Shown here: positions 1 through 9,556 of the stretch, piece by piece
How the letters are laid out: every line of letters begins with the position of its first letter
Position numbering within the stretch: position 1 is the first letter of the stretch
Assembly (NCBI GenBank): GCA_900617975.1
Contig: UZAE01012275.1
Span: 24,225 to 48,906 of the forward strand
Direction of reading: 5' to 3'
DNA length: 24,682 nucleotides
Source of the DNA: Rodentolepis nana
Taxonomy: Eukaryota > Platyhelminthes > Cestoda > Cyclophyllidea > Hymenolepididae
Translations under genes and position numbers: made by a program
The notes under the pieces: generated by a model
The model's input: only the letters and a program-made list of their open reading frames with translations
Databases searched by the model: none
What the model was told of the DNA's origin: nothing

Positions 1-670
1 TAATCTGTGATAATAATAGAGCCCTGAAGCTAATTAAATGCAGCTTTCTCAATAAAAATTGCATTTGAATAAGTAGTTAAACATGTAAAATAATCTGTTA
101 GAGATAACTAGTAGCTATTTATCTAGTTAAAATGAATTACCCAAGCTAACGAAGAATGTTCTTGTTTAGTGCTAGTAAGTAAAGTTACTCCAATAAAAAT
201 TTGCGAACCTTAGTATATTCAGGATAGCCTCTTATAAATTTAGGAACCTAATTAGTGGTTATGATTGATTTATGGTACTATAAGAAACCAAAAGAGATCT
301 TGATATTTGAATGAATTGGCTCGAGGAAAGACAATGAAAGAGTATGTATTGAAGTATAATATTGTCCTATAATTGATAAATATATATATTTCATATAGTT
401 TGGATTTTTCTCAATTATAAGTGTTTTAAAATGCAATATCGCATAAAGGACTAATTTTTGATGGCTAAGAATATAAAATTTCCTGACAAAATAGAGTAAT
501 TGCTGTGAATTCATTTCTACTATGCAAAGTTTAGTTCAGGACTGAGCTAGAGTCAAAAAAAGTTTGATCAAATTTCAAGAAAATTTGTTTAAGTTTGCTT
601 ATTATTTGAAGGACGTTTCTAATTGGTCGAAATAGGTGATATGCGGCCTTGCCTTTTGGGTCAATGTTAA
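1..670. other. 5' intergenic region, no gene seen
   Basis: This is very AT-rich sequence without an ORF I can support. A 78-codon minus-strand ORF (278-514) starts with ATG, but it is rich in Ile, Tyr, Leu and Phe as expected from AT-rich noise, so I did not call it. The stretch runs up to the in-frame stop at 668-670, directly before the ABHD start codon, so it should contain that gene's promoter and 5' UTR. I could not identify a TATA box or initiator with confidence. Confidence 0.5.
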
Positions 671-3600
671 ATGGACCGTAGCTCAATGTCGGTGACTACT
701 CGTATCGGGGATAGGTAAATTTAAATCATTCTCTCTTACTTATTTCATTAGCGATATTCACGATGCATCCACCGATTCCTATTGGCAACGACTTAAATGG
801 GTTCCAACATCAAATCATAAACTTGTTCTTTGGGAAAGCAAAATTTTAGAACGCAAGTTAAATTTATTTAACTCTGCCTTTTTCTTAAAGGATGTAAATC
901 TAAACTCGAAAAATTTTTTGTTCCAATTTGTGATTCGAAATTTTACCTTCGTACTATAGTAGCGCGAAATTATTCAACAAAAGCTCGTGAAAGTGACTGC
1001 GAGAAACGCATGCCTATGCTTCTTATTCATGGCTTTGCTTCCGGAGTTGGATTATTTTGTAAAAATCTGGACAGTCTTTCTGAAACGCGTCGAGTATATG
1101 CATTCGATCTTCTCGGCTTTGGGCGTAGCTCACGGCCACCCTTGCCTGAAACTGCTGAAGAAATTGAAATGAAATATGTGGAAGTTATCGAGGAGTGGCG
1201 AAAAAATATGGATTTAGACAAGTTTATTCTGCTTGGTCATAGCATGGGTGGTTTTCTTGCGACGTCATATGCTCTTTCCTACCCTGAAAGGGTTGTTCAC
1301 TTAGTTCTAGCTGATCCTTGGGGATTCGTTGGGCAAGATGAAGCTGCTAATAACTCCAAAAATGGAGTTCGTGATTGGTTCGTAAAGAAATTGACCTCAT
1401 TTCGTGGTCTATCATTTATGCGAATGTTGGGTCCTTTCGGGCTGAATGCATTACGAAAGATGAGGCAGGATTTTGAACCAATATACTCCCAATCTGCTCC
1501 TTCGTCAAAAGTTTGTTCCTTTTGATGGTTTATAGGCCTCTAATTTATTCTTCGTTTTTTTAGAAAACGAATGGTTTAGTCAGAGAGTCTCCAGACATTT
1601 CAATGTTAAACTCCAAGTCTTCGGAAGGAAAGCACTTCAAATCGGAGAAGGCAAAAGTTGGTGATATTGAAGGTCTTTCTCCGTATGATCCTGCTGTGGT
1701 CTATAACTATATATATCACATTAACTGTCGTCACCCTACGTACGCTATTCAAGTTTTTATTAATCCCTTGTTATGTTTACTTTATGCAAAATTGCTATAA
1801 TCGGTTCATTTTGATATCCTTCAAATATCGCCTACTGGGTCTTTTTCACCTTTCCTACATTTTTAATTGGGGGAGTTAAGTGGAAGTGTTCTACAATGTA
1901 CTTGTTTTCTTGGATTCTTTCAGTTCGATTTAAAGCCGCCTAAGTTGCTAAATCAAAGTAAGTTTCTGGTGCTTGTCTGTGAACTGAATTCTCATAGAAG
2001 TGTAAGTTAAGTCCAGCAACCCTTAAATTATTAATCTTAAGTGTTTTACAGTGCCCATTCGTAAGATTGGCTTTAGCTTTCGTTATATCTTGGATGTTAT
2101 GGAAGGTTTCTAATTGTGAAAGCACTGTAATTTCTACTAATAGCGGAAGTACTTTTCGTAACCAGATATTTCGGATTTTTACCTTAAGTCAGGCAGAGGA
2201 AAACGCAGATATTATATATAAATCTTAAATTATGCGAATTCGACATCTAATGACCTTAATTACCGACTCTACTTGCAAATACTGGTCTAATAGAGAGGTG
2301 GTTGGATGCAAGTGTCGTTTGCTTTGTGCCATTGGGTACAAATTGGTCTTCACCATTACGTAATAGGGTGATGTTTCACAGAATTACGATAAATGCTGGT
2401 TACAACTTGTAAGGCCAGGTGTTGGTTCGAATTGATTTTATTTTCTCAATATTGAGACGCTGTTCGAACTGTAAGTCCCCTTTATTCCTCATCTTAGTGT
2501 TTAAGTAGTCGTAACTCCTGAACTTCATATTAACTTTAAATTGTCTTATTTATTCATTTCTCTCCAATAAAAAAGCCTAAGCGTATTTTCTATTCCTAAG
2601 AATTGGTGTCACGAAATATGTCGAAACGCCCTCATTAATGATTAGCCTCTGTTGATATTCTTTAATTCCAGTGGCGAAGAAGCTTTTAGAAATTTGTGCC
2701 AAATGCCAGGCTGGGCCGCCAGACCAATGCTTCTTCGAATACCGCAGGTAGCCGCAGATTTGCCTATCACTTTCATCTTCGGTGGTCGTTCGTGGATTGA
2801 CATGTCTTCCGGTTTGCAAGCTAGAACCCTTAGACCGAATTCCTACGTCGACGTTATGGTATGTTTATCAATTTTATTCATACGTTTTTTTTGAAATTGT
2901 ATCGTACTGTGCAGATTGGATTCATGATATTGAATATGACTTTTGAGATTTATTAGCTTTAGAAATAGGCACCAATCACGCAAACAATTTCATATATTCT
3001 CATTATGTTCCTTAGAAGTTGAATAGTTTAGTTCCTTACTTCAACTATTTCCAGCTAAATTAACTGTCTTGAACAGTGATTTGGTAACATGTTTGAGTTT
3101 TTTTTAATTTTCAAAACTTACCAAAGTCCATAATGGAGACCGGATGACTTTTTTGACCTTTTCTACCTTCTGTCGTTTTGGAGGATTATTTCAAATGTTT
3201 ATTTTTTGGTGATCTTCGAAATCTCTATCAAACTGACATCTATTGCCGATTCTTCGGGAAAATAGACATATATTTTAACAGAAGTATAAGTCAACATAGA
3301 ATTCTGATGAACTCAAGTGTACGAATTAAGCTTCTTTTGATTCTGTGCCATAGAATATCACTTTTCGTAAAACTACCTAAATGCTTTGTACTTTGCGTGA
3401 TTATGTCCTTAATAATGCTATATTTGTGAAAACGGGGTAACAAAAATTGAAGATAGGCAAAAGAAACTCGAATTCAGGAGGAAGAGCGTCAAACTGAAAT
3501 TTAAACTAATAGTCAGAATCAATGTCAGCCCTTAGAGATATTTGAACTGAAGTAAAATCCGCAGAAAAATTCTCACTAGTGTTTCGAAAACATGCAGAGT

Positions 3601-4130
3601 GTTAGGGATTCCTGAAATAGTCAATGAATCGAAACCTGTGTCGAATCCCCCAACCAAAAGAACCGAATATGTCAGGTTCTTTAAAAAATGGAGAAAGAGC
3701 AATGACAAAGTACTTTAAATCAGTTCTCATTGACTTTTTTACTGCTACTTGTTCAAGATTGTTGGAAAATCTCCGTTGGAATTACTAATTGGAAGAAGCA
3801 AACTGACTGTGTACCAATATTTTGAATTCCCCTTTGAAATATGTCTATTTAACTTAAAGAAATGCAAACCATCATAAAGTCTTCAAACTAACTCGAAGAG
3901 CTTTCCACAAAGGAGGCTCTGCCAAAAAATAATGTAGGGGACATGCCAAGATGTTTCCCTTGACGTAATTTTTATTTTATTCTGTTCTTTTATTTTATTT
4001 GAGGTGACTCTTGACTCCAAATTTGTTTCTTTGAATTAGTTTGGTTTACGCTAACCTGGAACTAGCTCAGTTTTTTACTAATAACAAGGAGAACTTATGA
4101 TTTCCTCCTTATCCGCAATATTGGTTTGTA

Positions 4131-4164
<34 letters not shown>

Positions 4165-6190
4165 CGATTTGATCCCTAAGGTTAGGAGTGAATACAAATC
4201 AGTCACGGAATATGTCGATCAGTTGGATTACGTCGATGCCTTTGTTTCTTCTTTCATCGATGCGTTAAGCACAATTTTTTAACGTCCTCCCCTCCCCTCC
4301 CCTCCCCCCCCCCCCCCNCCCCCCCCCCCCCCCCCCCCCCCCCCCTCTTAATTTTAACAATCCGCCCGAAATTACATTTTTACATCTAGTGCCTTTATAC
4401 ATGTCTATCTCCTACTGCCTACGCACTAAAAATACGGTAAATTCTGTGTTTATAGAAATTATTTTGGAGTTATTACTAAGAGATTTTCCTTCATTTTTGG
4501 TGTCAGTCATTTGGTCATCTACATCTCTACGCCCTAATTGACATTTGTGTAAATATCTTTGGTCAAACATTACGGTAGCTCATTTTTGTGAGGTCCGAAC
4601 TTTTTTTCATTTTTGAAACAGATATAGGGCAGACGATTTTAAAGATTGCACTCACCTCAACTATATCTCACAGTTTAGTAAAATAAGGAAATTATATTTA
4701 CTCAAGACCAGTGCGTTTTTTTCGATTTGGGGGTAACAATTGCGGGTTTTGTGTGGCGCAATTAAATTAGTTTCTTCATTTGTTAGTCTCCTAGTCAGCA
4801 TTTTCCTAGTCTTATGTGATAGCACACCTAAAATGTAATTAAGAATAGGTACAAGAAAAAATCTGGTACATTTGGTAGTAGCCATTGTGTTTAGGTCCAG
4901 ATAAGCATGAGTATGGTGGACTCCTCAAAGTTGTAAAATTTGTATACGTATCCACGTAATTGAGTAAATTCGAAACGTTTTCATTCCAAAAAGTACATTT
5001 TGAATCGAATGTCATAGATAATATTCTATTCCACTTTTGTTTAGGAGAAAAAACAGCCTTTTAATGGATTATTTCATAATCGCACATGTCCAAAACCAGT
5101 TCAAGTGGCTTTAGTAGCACAGCATGAATAGCTGCAAAGGCTTTTTCCTCTGCATTATAACCATGGTTTAATTAGGTTTTTTTCTAATCACATATCCATG
5201 TTATCGCGAGTCTACTAAATGGCTTTCATCTCTTATTTGTGTTTGAAGATATGTTTTTCTAAAGCCCAATTCTCTTCTGTTTGTGTGTGATATTGATCAC
5301 TGTAATTATAAATATAGGCATAAAACTAATCTTTCAGTTACCAAGTCAAACTCATCACTAATTGTTGAACTGAAGTGTCTCTTCGCTTTTCATCTTGAAT
5401 CTCTTTGACCAATCAGCGGCATGTTTCATCTCGTTCAGTAGATATGCACCGATGAGGCCGCACTACGCCTACCTTTTAATCTCGTACAGATCGGTCTTTG
5501 TTTGCGGGACCGACCATCCTGGTTTTTGGACTTGAACTTTTACCGCCTGTACTTTAAAATAGTGAATTATCCTTTACGTATAGGCCAAGGCTGTAAATAG
5601 TTCTAGAATGGCCTGTGTCAATTAAGGTACGAAATTGGGTGCATAAATTAGTCTTAGTTCTCTACTAAGGCTTTGTAGTCTGTTTATTTTCCCAATAGGG
5701 GTATGGTCTAATTCAAGTAACGTAGTTTAATATCGCAGCAATCATTTCGTTCTAGAATGAAATTTTATTTAGCATGCAAGCCAAGGCATTTGCGGTTTGT
5801 CGTATTTGGTTTGGCTCTACACGTACTGGTTCAACGATCAACGCCGATGAGACCATTTAAGCAGCAAAGTACACCAACACATGTTTGGACAGAGCTGTGT
5901 ACATCAGCTTTCCCGAGAAGACTTGCAATTGCTTTATAAGACCGCATTCAAGGACAATACTTATCTACTTAAATTATTTAATTACGATTTATTTTTACCT
6001 TCAGGTAATTGAAGGAGGTGGCCACCACGCCTATGCTCAATACGCGGATGATTTCAATGCCTACGTGAATGCCATCGCTAGTCTGGTAGACGAAGACCAT
6101 GTCTTCGTTCCTGGAAGCGAAGCTCTTGTTCAAGAGGCCGTTGCAACTGCAAAGCGTTCTACAGATTATCCTTCATCTTCTTCTGAATAA
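671..6190 (+). CDS. Alpha/beta hydrolase, ABHD4/ABHD5 (CGI-58) family
   Basis: Coding exons: 671-714, 752-852, 891-1510, 1564-1739, 2672-2858 and 6005-6190. All phases close and give 437 residues; human ABHD4 and ABHD5 have about 345. The ATG at 671 follows an in-frame TAA; the ATG at 686 is an alternative start. Visible motifs are the oxyanion HGF (about 95), FDLLGFGRSSRP, the nucleophile elbow GHSMGG (Ser166), DPWGF, YIYH, GWAARPML, the Asp strand GGRSWID (Asp357) and GGGHHAYAQ (His383). Ser in the elbow resembles ABHD4, since ABHD5 has Asn there; GGRSWID resembles ABHD5. Family members act on N-acyl phospholipids or co-activate triglyceride lipase at lipid droplets; which role applies here is not visible. 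Oddities: a GC-AG intron at 853-890; an insertion of about 30 residues in exon 4; a Ser-rich C-terminal tail; and Gln388 where HX4D has Asp. Introns are 37, 38, 53, 932 and 3146 bp. Family assignment is very secure; the ABHD4 versus ABHD5 distinction is not. Confidence 0.92.
715..751 (+). other. 37-bp intron joining the start exon to exon 2
   Basis: A GTAAAT donor follows GGGATAG, and a pyrimidine-rich TTTCATTAG acceptor precedes CGATATT. Joining them links the ATG exon in frame to the conserved N-terminal WVP block of the hydrolase. The length fits the class of very small introns reported for flatworm genes. Confidence 0.7.
853..890 (+). other. 38-bp GC-AG intron in the ABHD gene
   Basis: The upstream exon reads through WVPTSNHK to ILER. 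The frame is restored only if splicing joins C852 to G891, giving ILERCKSKLEKFFVP, which aligns with the ABHD4 segment around ILKCLQNK. The intron then begins GCAAGT, the usual form of a GC donor, and ends TTAAAG. The nearby GT at 857-858 gives the wrong phase with the same acceptor. Confidence 0.75.
1740..2671 (+). other. ABHD intron 4
   Basis: The donor is CCTAC|GTACGC and the acceptor TTTAATTCCAG|TGGCG, phase 2. Splicing yields CRHPTGEEAF, matching the family's CNxxNPSGETAF segment. Apart from the cryptic exon at 1924-1957 I see no structure in it. Confidence 0.75.
1924..1957 (+). other. Cryptic or poison exon candidate within ABHD intron 4
   Basis: A strong acceptor (TTCTTTCAG) and a consensus donor (GTAAGTTT at 1958) bracket 34 nt inside the 932-bp intron. 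Because 34 is not a multiple of three, inclusion between exons 4 and 5 breaks the conserved frame. From the exon 4 phase it reads Thr-Ser-Ile and then TAA at 1931-1933. It could be a decoy or a regulated nonsense exon; the signals may also be chance. Confidence 0.3.
3559..3720 (+). pseudogene. Coding-like relic of unknown origin
   Basis: This is an open frame of about 50 codons without a start. It contains TCRVLGIPEIVNES and later TKRTEYVRFFKKWRKS, a charged, protein-like composition unlike the surrounding AT-rich noise. A preceding segment in another frame (about 3445-3532) is also rich in Lys, Arg and Glu. The phrase RVLGIPE loosely recalls the RIxGIPE motif of LINE ORF1 proteins, but that resemblance rests on a few residues. 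I do not assign a family. Confidence 0.2.
4132..4162. repeat. (TA)n microsatellite
   Basis: About fifteen uninterrupted TA dinucleotides lie inside ABHD intron 5. Confidence 0.95.
4166..4282 (+). pseudogene. Coding-like relic
   Basis: An open frame reads IPKVRSEYKSVTEYVDQ and continues with LDYVDAFVSSFIDALS to a TAA at 4280-4282. It is protein-like but short, with no start of its own except one upstream of the TA run. It is probably a fragment of an old mobile element or a chance ORF. No family is recognised. Confidence 0.2.
4285..4345. repeat. (TCCCC)n and poly-C tract with one N
   Basis: Three to four TCCCC-type units pass into about 42 consecutive C residues (4304-4345), interrupted only by an N at 4318. 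The minus strand is a long G-run with obvious quadruplex potential. The N suggests the assembly could not resolve the length, so the true length is uncertain. Confidence 0.9.
5757..5987 (+). pseudogene. Coding-like relic with an internal stop
   Basis: One frame reads FSMQAKAFAVCRIWFGS and then TRTGSTINADETI up to a TAA at about 5857. It resumes immediately with AAKYTNTCLDRAVYISFPEK. Continuity of protein-like sequence on both sides of the stop suggests a decayed coding segment. Another frame is open for 60 codons (5757-5939), and I cannot exclude that it is the real one. It lies in ABHD intron 5 and cannot be an ABHD exon, because the conserved junction skips it. No family is recognised. Confidence 0.25.
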
Positions 6191-6329
6191 GGCAGTGTGA
6201 ATTCTGTTTACCCCTAATATTAATTATTTGATATTTTACCATTAATCATTGGGACTGACAATTTCGCAGTTGCCCAACTCATTGGAAATTGTACTTAATT
6301 TGTTCGCATAGAATTCATTGTCTTACTTT

Positions 6330-6335
6330 AATAAA
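6330..6335 (+). terminator. Polyadenylation signal of the ABHD gene
   Basis: AATAAA lies 140 bp after the TAA stop at 6188-6190. It is the first canonical hexamer downstream. Confidence 0.6.
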
Positions 6336-6403
6336 GATTATTTATCCTTCACCTTATTCATCTTTTAAAAATGTTCACGAAATGGTAACTATATTGTCGC
6401 GTT

Positions 6404-6637
6404 CTAAGTGCGGGTATTGAAAGAGGACGTAAAGGATTCTATTGAAATATGGCATGGGCGACTTCGGTAGCAGAACGGGGTGGGATAAAGTGGATAGCAC
6501 AATATGGTGAGATAGGCAGGTATTTCGGAAAACGTAGATACAGGATATGACTGGATATCGTTGCAAGTAACAAGTTGGAAGCAGATAAATAGGAGAAAAA
6601 TAAACCATAGGCATATTGCGGCCAACTTTTTCGACAT
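6404..6637 (-). CDS. Candidate small secreted peptide
   Basis: This 77-codon ORF begins with ATG at 6637. The N-terminus is MSKK, followed by about 20 strongly hydrophobic residues (LAAICLWFIFLLFICFQL) and VTC-ND, a classical signal-peptide layout with possible cleavage near residues 24-25. The predicted mature part is about 52 residues with three Cys and several Pro and Tyr, and I recognise no family. It lies antisense and tail-to-tail with the ABHD gene, 214 bp beyond its stop. An overlapping open frame on the same strand (6375-6614) is probably a shadow. No splice sites, promoter or poly(A) signal were secured, and AT-rich DNA can produce hydrophobic ORFs by chance, so this remains a candidate. 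Confidence 0.3.
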   Translation of the reverse strand: MSKKLAAICLWFIFLLFICFQLVTCNDIQSYPVSTFSEIPAYLTILCYPLYPTPFCYRSRPCHISIESFTSSFNTRT

Positions 6638-7632
6638 CAAGCTTGAAAATATCGACCCTTTTTAATACTAAAAAGAAGCCAGTGATCGCTAGACATAGTA
6701 AACAAGCACTTGGGAAGGAGAGAGAAATTTGGAATGCGAACTAAACAATGGATAAATTGAAGCGGGATTCTTTGATTCATTCATTTATTACTTTTAGCAT
6801 ATACCCCACCTCTTTTCTGCTTTCAGGTTCATCTCACGAGTAAGAACAGCAATTATTAATATTTAATGAACGGTTGAACAGGCAAATGAGCCCCGACTCA
6901 AAAAATAGACATGTGACTTACAACTATGCAATGGCATCACTACTTAGAATTATATCAAATTGACTTATTTTTTTCTCATATCTTTTACCGCAACAGAGAT
7001 TTACTCAATCGGAGCTTGAGAATAATTTGATGTTAACCTCTACGTCTTAGTCCAAATAGACAACACAGTTCAAGTGCGCTAACGGTTAAGTCGTGTTTAA
7101 TGGGAGGTGAATCAGCTATTCGCCATGCACCGGACATTTCCTCAAAACGAAATACCTTTCATCTATTGACGCGTCGTCTATCTTTTGAATTTGGAATTCA
7201 CATAAGCATCAATGAATGTTTAAATCTTTTCATACAAAAACCAAACAGAATAATCTCAATTCGGTGCACATAAATACCTTGCTAATGCAATCAATAAATG
7301 TACGACTAAATCTCCGTCTACTCCTGGATCTGAGCAATTGTAGCCGCTGAGCTTCACAGTGGAACCAGAAGCAAGCATTTTGTCTTCAAAACAATCAGAA
7401 ATCGAAGTGAATTTTAGTTCCAGCAATTACATTTACAGTGCCTACGACCGAAAATCACATCATTCATTAAATAAAGATCACTTCCATAGCCATCTTATAT
7501 CGAATCCGTAAATTTAATATATATCGCAATTAACTACAGAAGATAATTCAACTATACAAAACACAAAAAGGGTGCAGTCGAAGTATACAAAAAGTTGATG
7601 TATAAAAAAATAAAAAATCTAAAGTTACAATG

Positions 7633-8974
7633 TCATTTGAAATAATTAAGTAGAGCTATTCGTGAATTTAGCAAGCATTTAGTAAGATCAATAAAAGGAT
7701 GCTCATCCTTCAACGCATCCAGGAACCTCATAGAAGTGTCTGTTTCCTTAAGAAGACGATTTCGCAGTTTCTTGAGACCCCGCTCCACTGGTGGAGTTCG
7801 ATTTGTTTCATCTAAACTGAACAAAACATGCTCAGAAGGCATTACACCTGTCTCTGAGAAAAGAGCGAAGAGAATGAGAACGAGGTAATACGAAGGACCC
7901 TCTGGAGAAATACAGACTGCTTTCCAAGTAGTGTAATCTTTCTCAGATGTCGATAGTTGAAGAGTATTAAGAACCAAATTCAATTTCCTCGGATTCCCAA
8001 TAGAAACAAGATCTTTATAAGTTGGATACACCGCATCACAAGGATTTCCCAGATTAGGAATACAGAAACCGTATTCACAGAGCAAGAATAAATTATCATG
8101 TTTTCCGTAATTAATAAAAACCTGAAAATACTTCATATTAATAAAGGAAGTAATAACAAACCTGTTCGCCAGAACGATATTTTGAATCCGTCTTAAGGGA
8201 CATTATTCCGCCTTTGACATCAATGCAAACAGATACAGTTGGTGAATGGTTGAAGAAATCAAAGAAAGGGACAATTGCAATATTCCTATCAGCATTTGAA
8301 AGAAACTTCACTCTATAATCAACAGATTTATCGATAATACTACTACCGAGCTCACATGTTTGTAGATTTACATAAACGCAGCGCGAATTAACCACTGACC
8401 ATGCCCAGGCAAAATCAAGAGGTGGAAAAGGAGAAAGTGGTTTTAAAAATAATCGTTTGTAGACATCGTTCAACCTCCGTAGTTGTAACTCAAAGGCTAG
8501 GTTAAGAGGAGGGGGAAGAAAAGATATGATTCTTTTCATCAATTCCGAATTAGTTGATGCAACGTAGGCAACATTAGTAAAGCTCTCAGGTAGCATAAGA
8601 AAATAAGGTTTCCATAACTGCATAAGCTTGCAACTTGGATCATAAGCCGAACACTTTAAGTGGAAAAAGAAGAGAGTCAATACATCTTGAGGATGTTGAA
8701 GGCGATAATTTATTGTTGACTTCCAAGACGATGTAAAAGCACAAGTGCATTGATTGAGAAGGTAAAATGCGCGTATCGGAGAGAGGACTAATCGAGGATC
8801 ATCAATTGAAATCTTGAGCAGGCAATCTTCAGATTCCGGGAGGTCTTTGCATGCGATCAGACCACGATCACCAACATCCACATTATCCGAAATCCTTAAA
8901 TCCCGAGTACCTAAATTAGGAGCACCTGAATTCAGTCCCTCAAACCAATGTATGAACTTTGATTCATTCGACAT
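7633..8974 (-). CDS. SETD4: SET-domain protein lysine methyltransferase, SETD4-like
   Basis: The exons are 8974-8162 and 8121-7633 on the minus strand, separated by a 40-bp GT-AG intron (CAG|GTTTGT to TTTTCAG|GTT, phase 0). The product has 433 residues; human SETD4 has 440. The ORF extends upstream to 9031 without an ATG, so Met at 8974 is the first in-frame ATG. Visible motifs in order: GDRGLIA near 35 (SET motif I), LWKPYFLMLP near 120, AWAWSVVNSRCVY near 190-201, DFFNHSP near 240 (the NHS cofactor-binding motif), and SGEQ-VFINYGKHDN near 268-281 with the catalytic Tyr-Gly, followed by the ~155-residue C-terminal Rubisco-LSMT-type substrate-binding region. Such enzymes transfer methyl groups from S-adenosylmethionine to protein lysines. 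SETD4 itself has been reported as a histone H4K20 and non-histone methyltransferase; the substrate here is unknown. All key SET residues seem intact. Confidence 0.9.
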
Positions 8975-9556
8975 TGGTGAGGTAAAATCATTTAAAGTAC
9001 TCCCGTGAGAAAAAAATACACATGAGCACACAACCAGATGCAGCGCTCACAAAAGAAATTATTAGAACCGATCGTAATATATCAATCTACGAGTTATAAA
9101 ATTTAACATGTTCAAAATTAGATAATCCTAAATATTATTCAAGTAAAAATCAACTCATTTTTGCTAAAGCCGAATAAGATACAACAATCTAATAGTATTG
9201 ATTTCTTTAAGTTTGCGCTATAATAACCATATTTACGCCTTCTAAAATTTAATTTATTTGTAAAAAACCATCCCATTTTTATACACATTCAACTCATTTT
9301 ATTTCCTTTTATTTCACAAAACATTTACAGTAATCAGGGTGCACTGCACACTTTGCGTTATTTCAAAAGCTCATATTTGTGTCACACATGCCTATTTTTT
9401 AATAATAATTGCGAACATTAATAAATAATTAAATATATAAGAAATTAAATGCAATTCCTTCAGACTATCACACGAAACTGTGCGCTTCCACGTGATTCAA
9501 ATATCGATTTGCTCAATACACGAGGGTAGGATTTGGTATATGTACAATCGCAAGAA
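8975..9556. other. Divergent spacer between SETD4 and the PACRG-like gene
   Basis: These 582 bp between two outward-facing start codons should hold both promoters. The sequence is strongly AT-rich with many short A/T runs and one CACGTG E-box near 9490. No TATA box can be singled out. Confidence 0.4.

Larger units (their letters stand above)
2859..6004 (+). other. ABHD intron 5 (3.1 kb), hosting relics and simple repeats
   Basis: A GTATGT donor follows SYVDVM, and a TTTTTACCTTCAG acceptor precedes VIEGGGHH, phase 0. The intron contains three short coding-like stretches (3559-3720, 4166-4282, 5757-5987), a (TA)n run and a poly-C run. The remaining sequence shows nothing I can name. Confidence 0.8.
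6191..7632. other. Spacer between the ABHD and SETD4 genes
   Basis: It holds the ABHD 3' end and the secreted-peptide candidate at 6404-6637. From about 6640 to 7632 I see no supported ORF or repeat. An ATTAAA on the minus strand (7513-7518) is a plausible SETD4 polyadenylation signal, about 115 bp past its stop. Confidence 0.5.

Noticed and set aside
278..514. 78-codon minus-strand ORF with ATG
   Set aside because: The translation is low-complexity and dominated by residues of AT-rich codons, with no motif and no neighbouring splice structure.
2405..2440. tRNA B-box-like GGTTCGAATTG
   Set aside because: No matching A box, acceptor stem or anticodon arm could be folded around it.
3178..3429. 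83-codon plus-strand open frame in ABHD intron 5
   Set aside because: It starts at TTG, not ATG, has no acceptor at its beginning, and a composition rich in Ile, Leu, Phe and Cys consistent with chance.
8975..9031. Longer N-terminus for the SETD4-like protein
   Set aside because: The extension begins at GTG, has no ATG, and adds residues not expected in the family; the ATG at 8974 is sufficient.
9533..9556. Longer N-terminus for the PACRG-like protein
   Set aside because: The frame opens with TTG after a TAG stop; the first ATG is at 9557. An upstream exon using the TAG as splice acceptor remains possible but unsupported.
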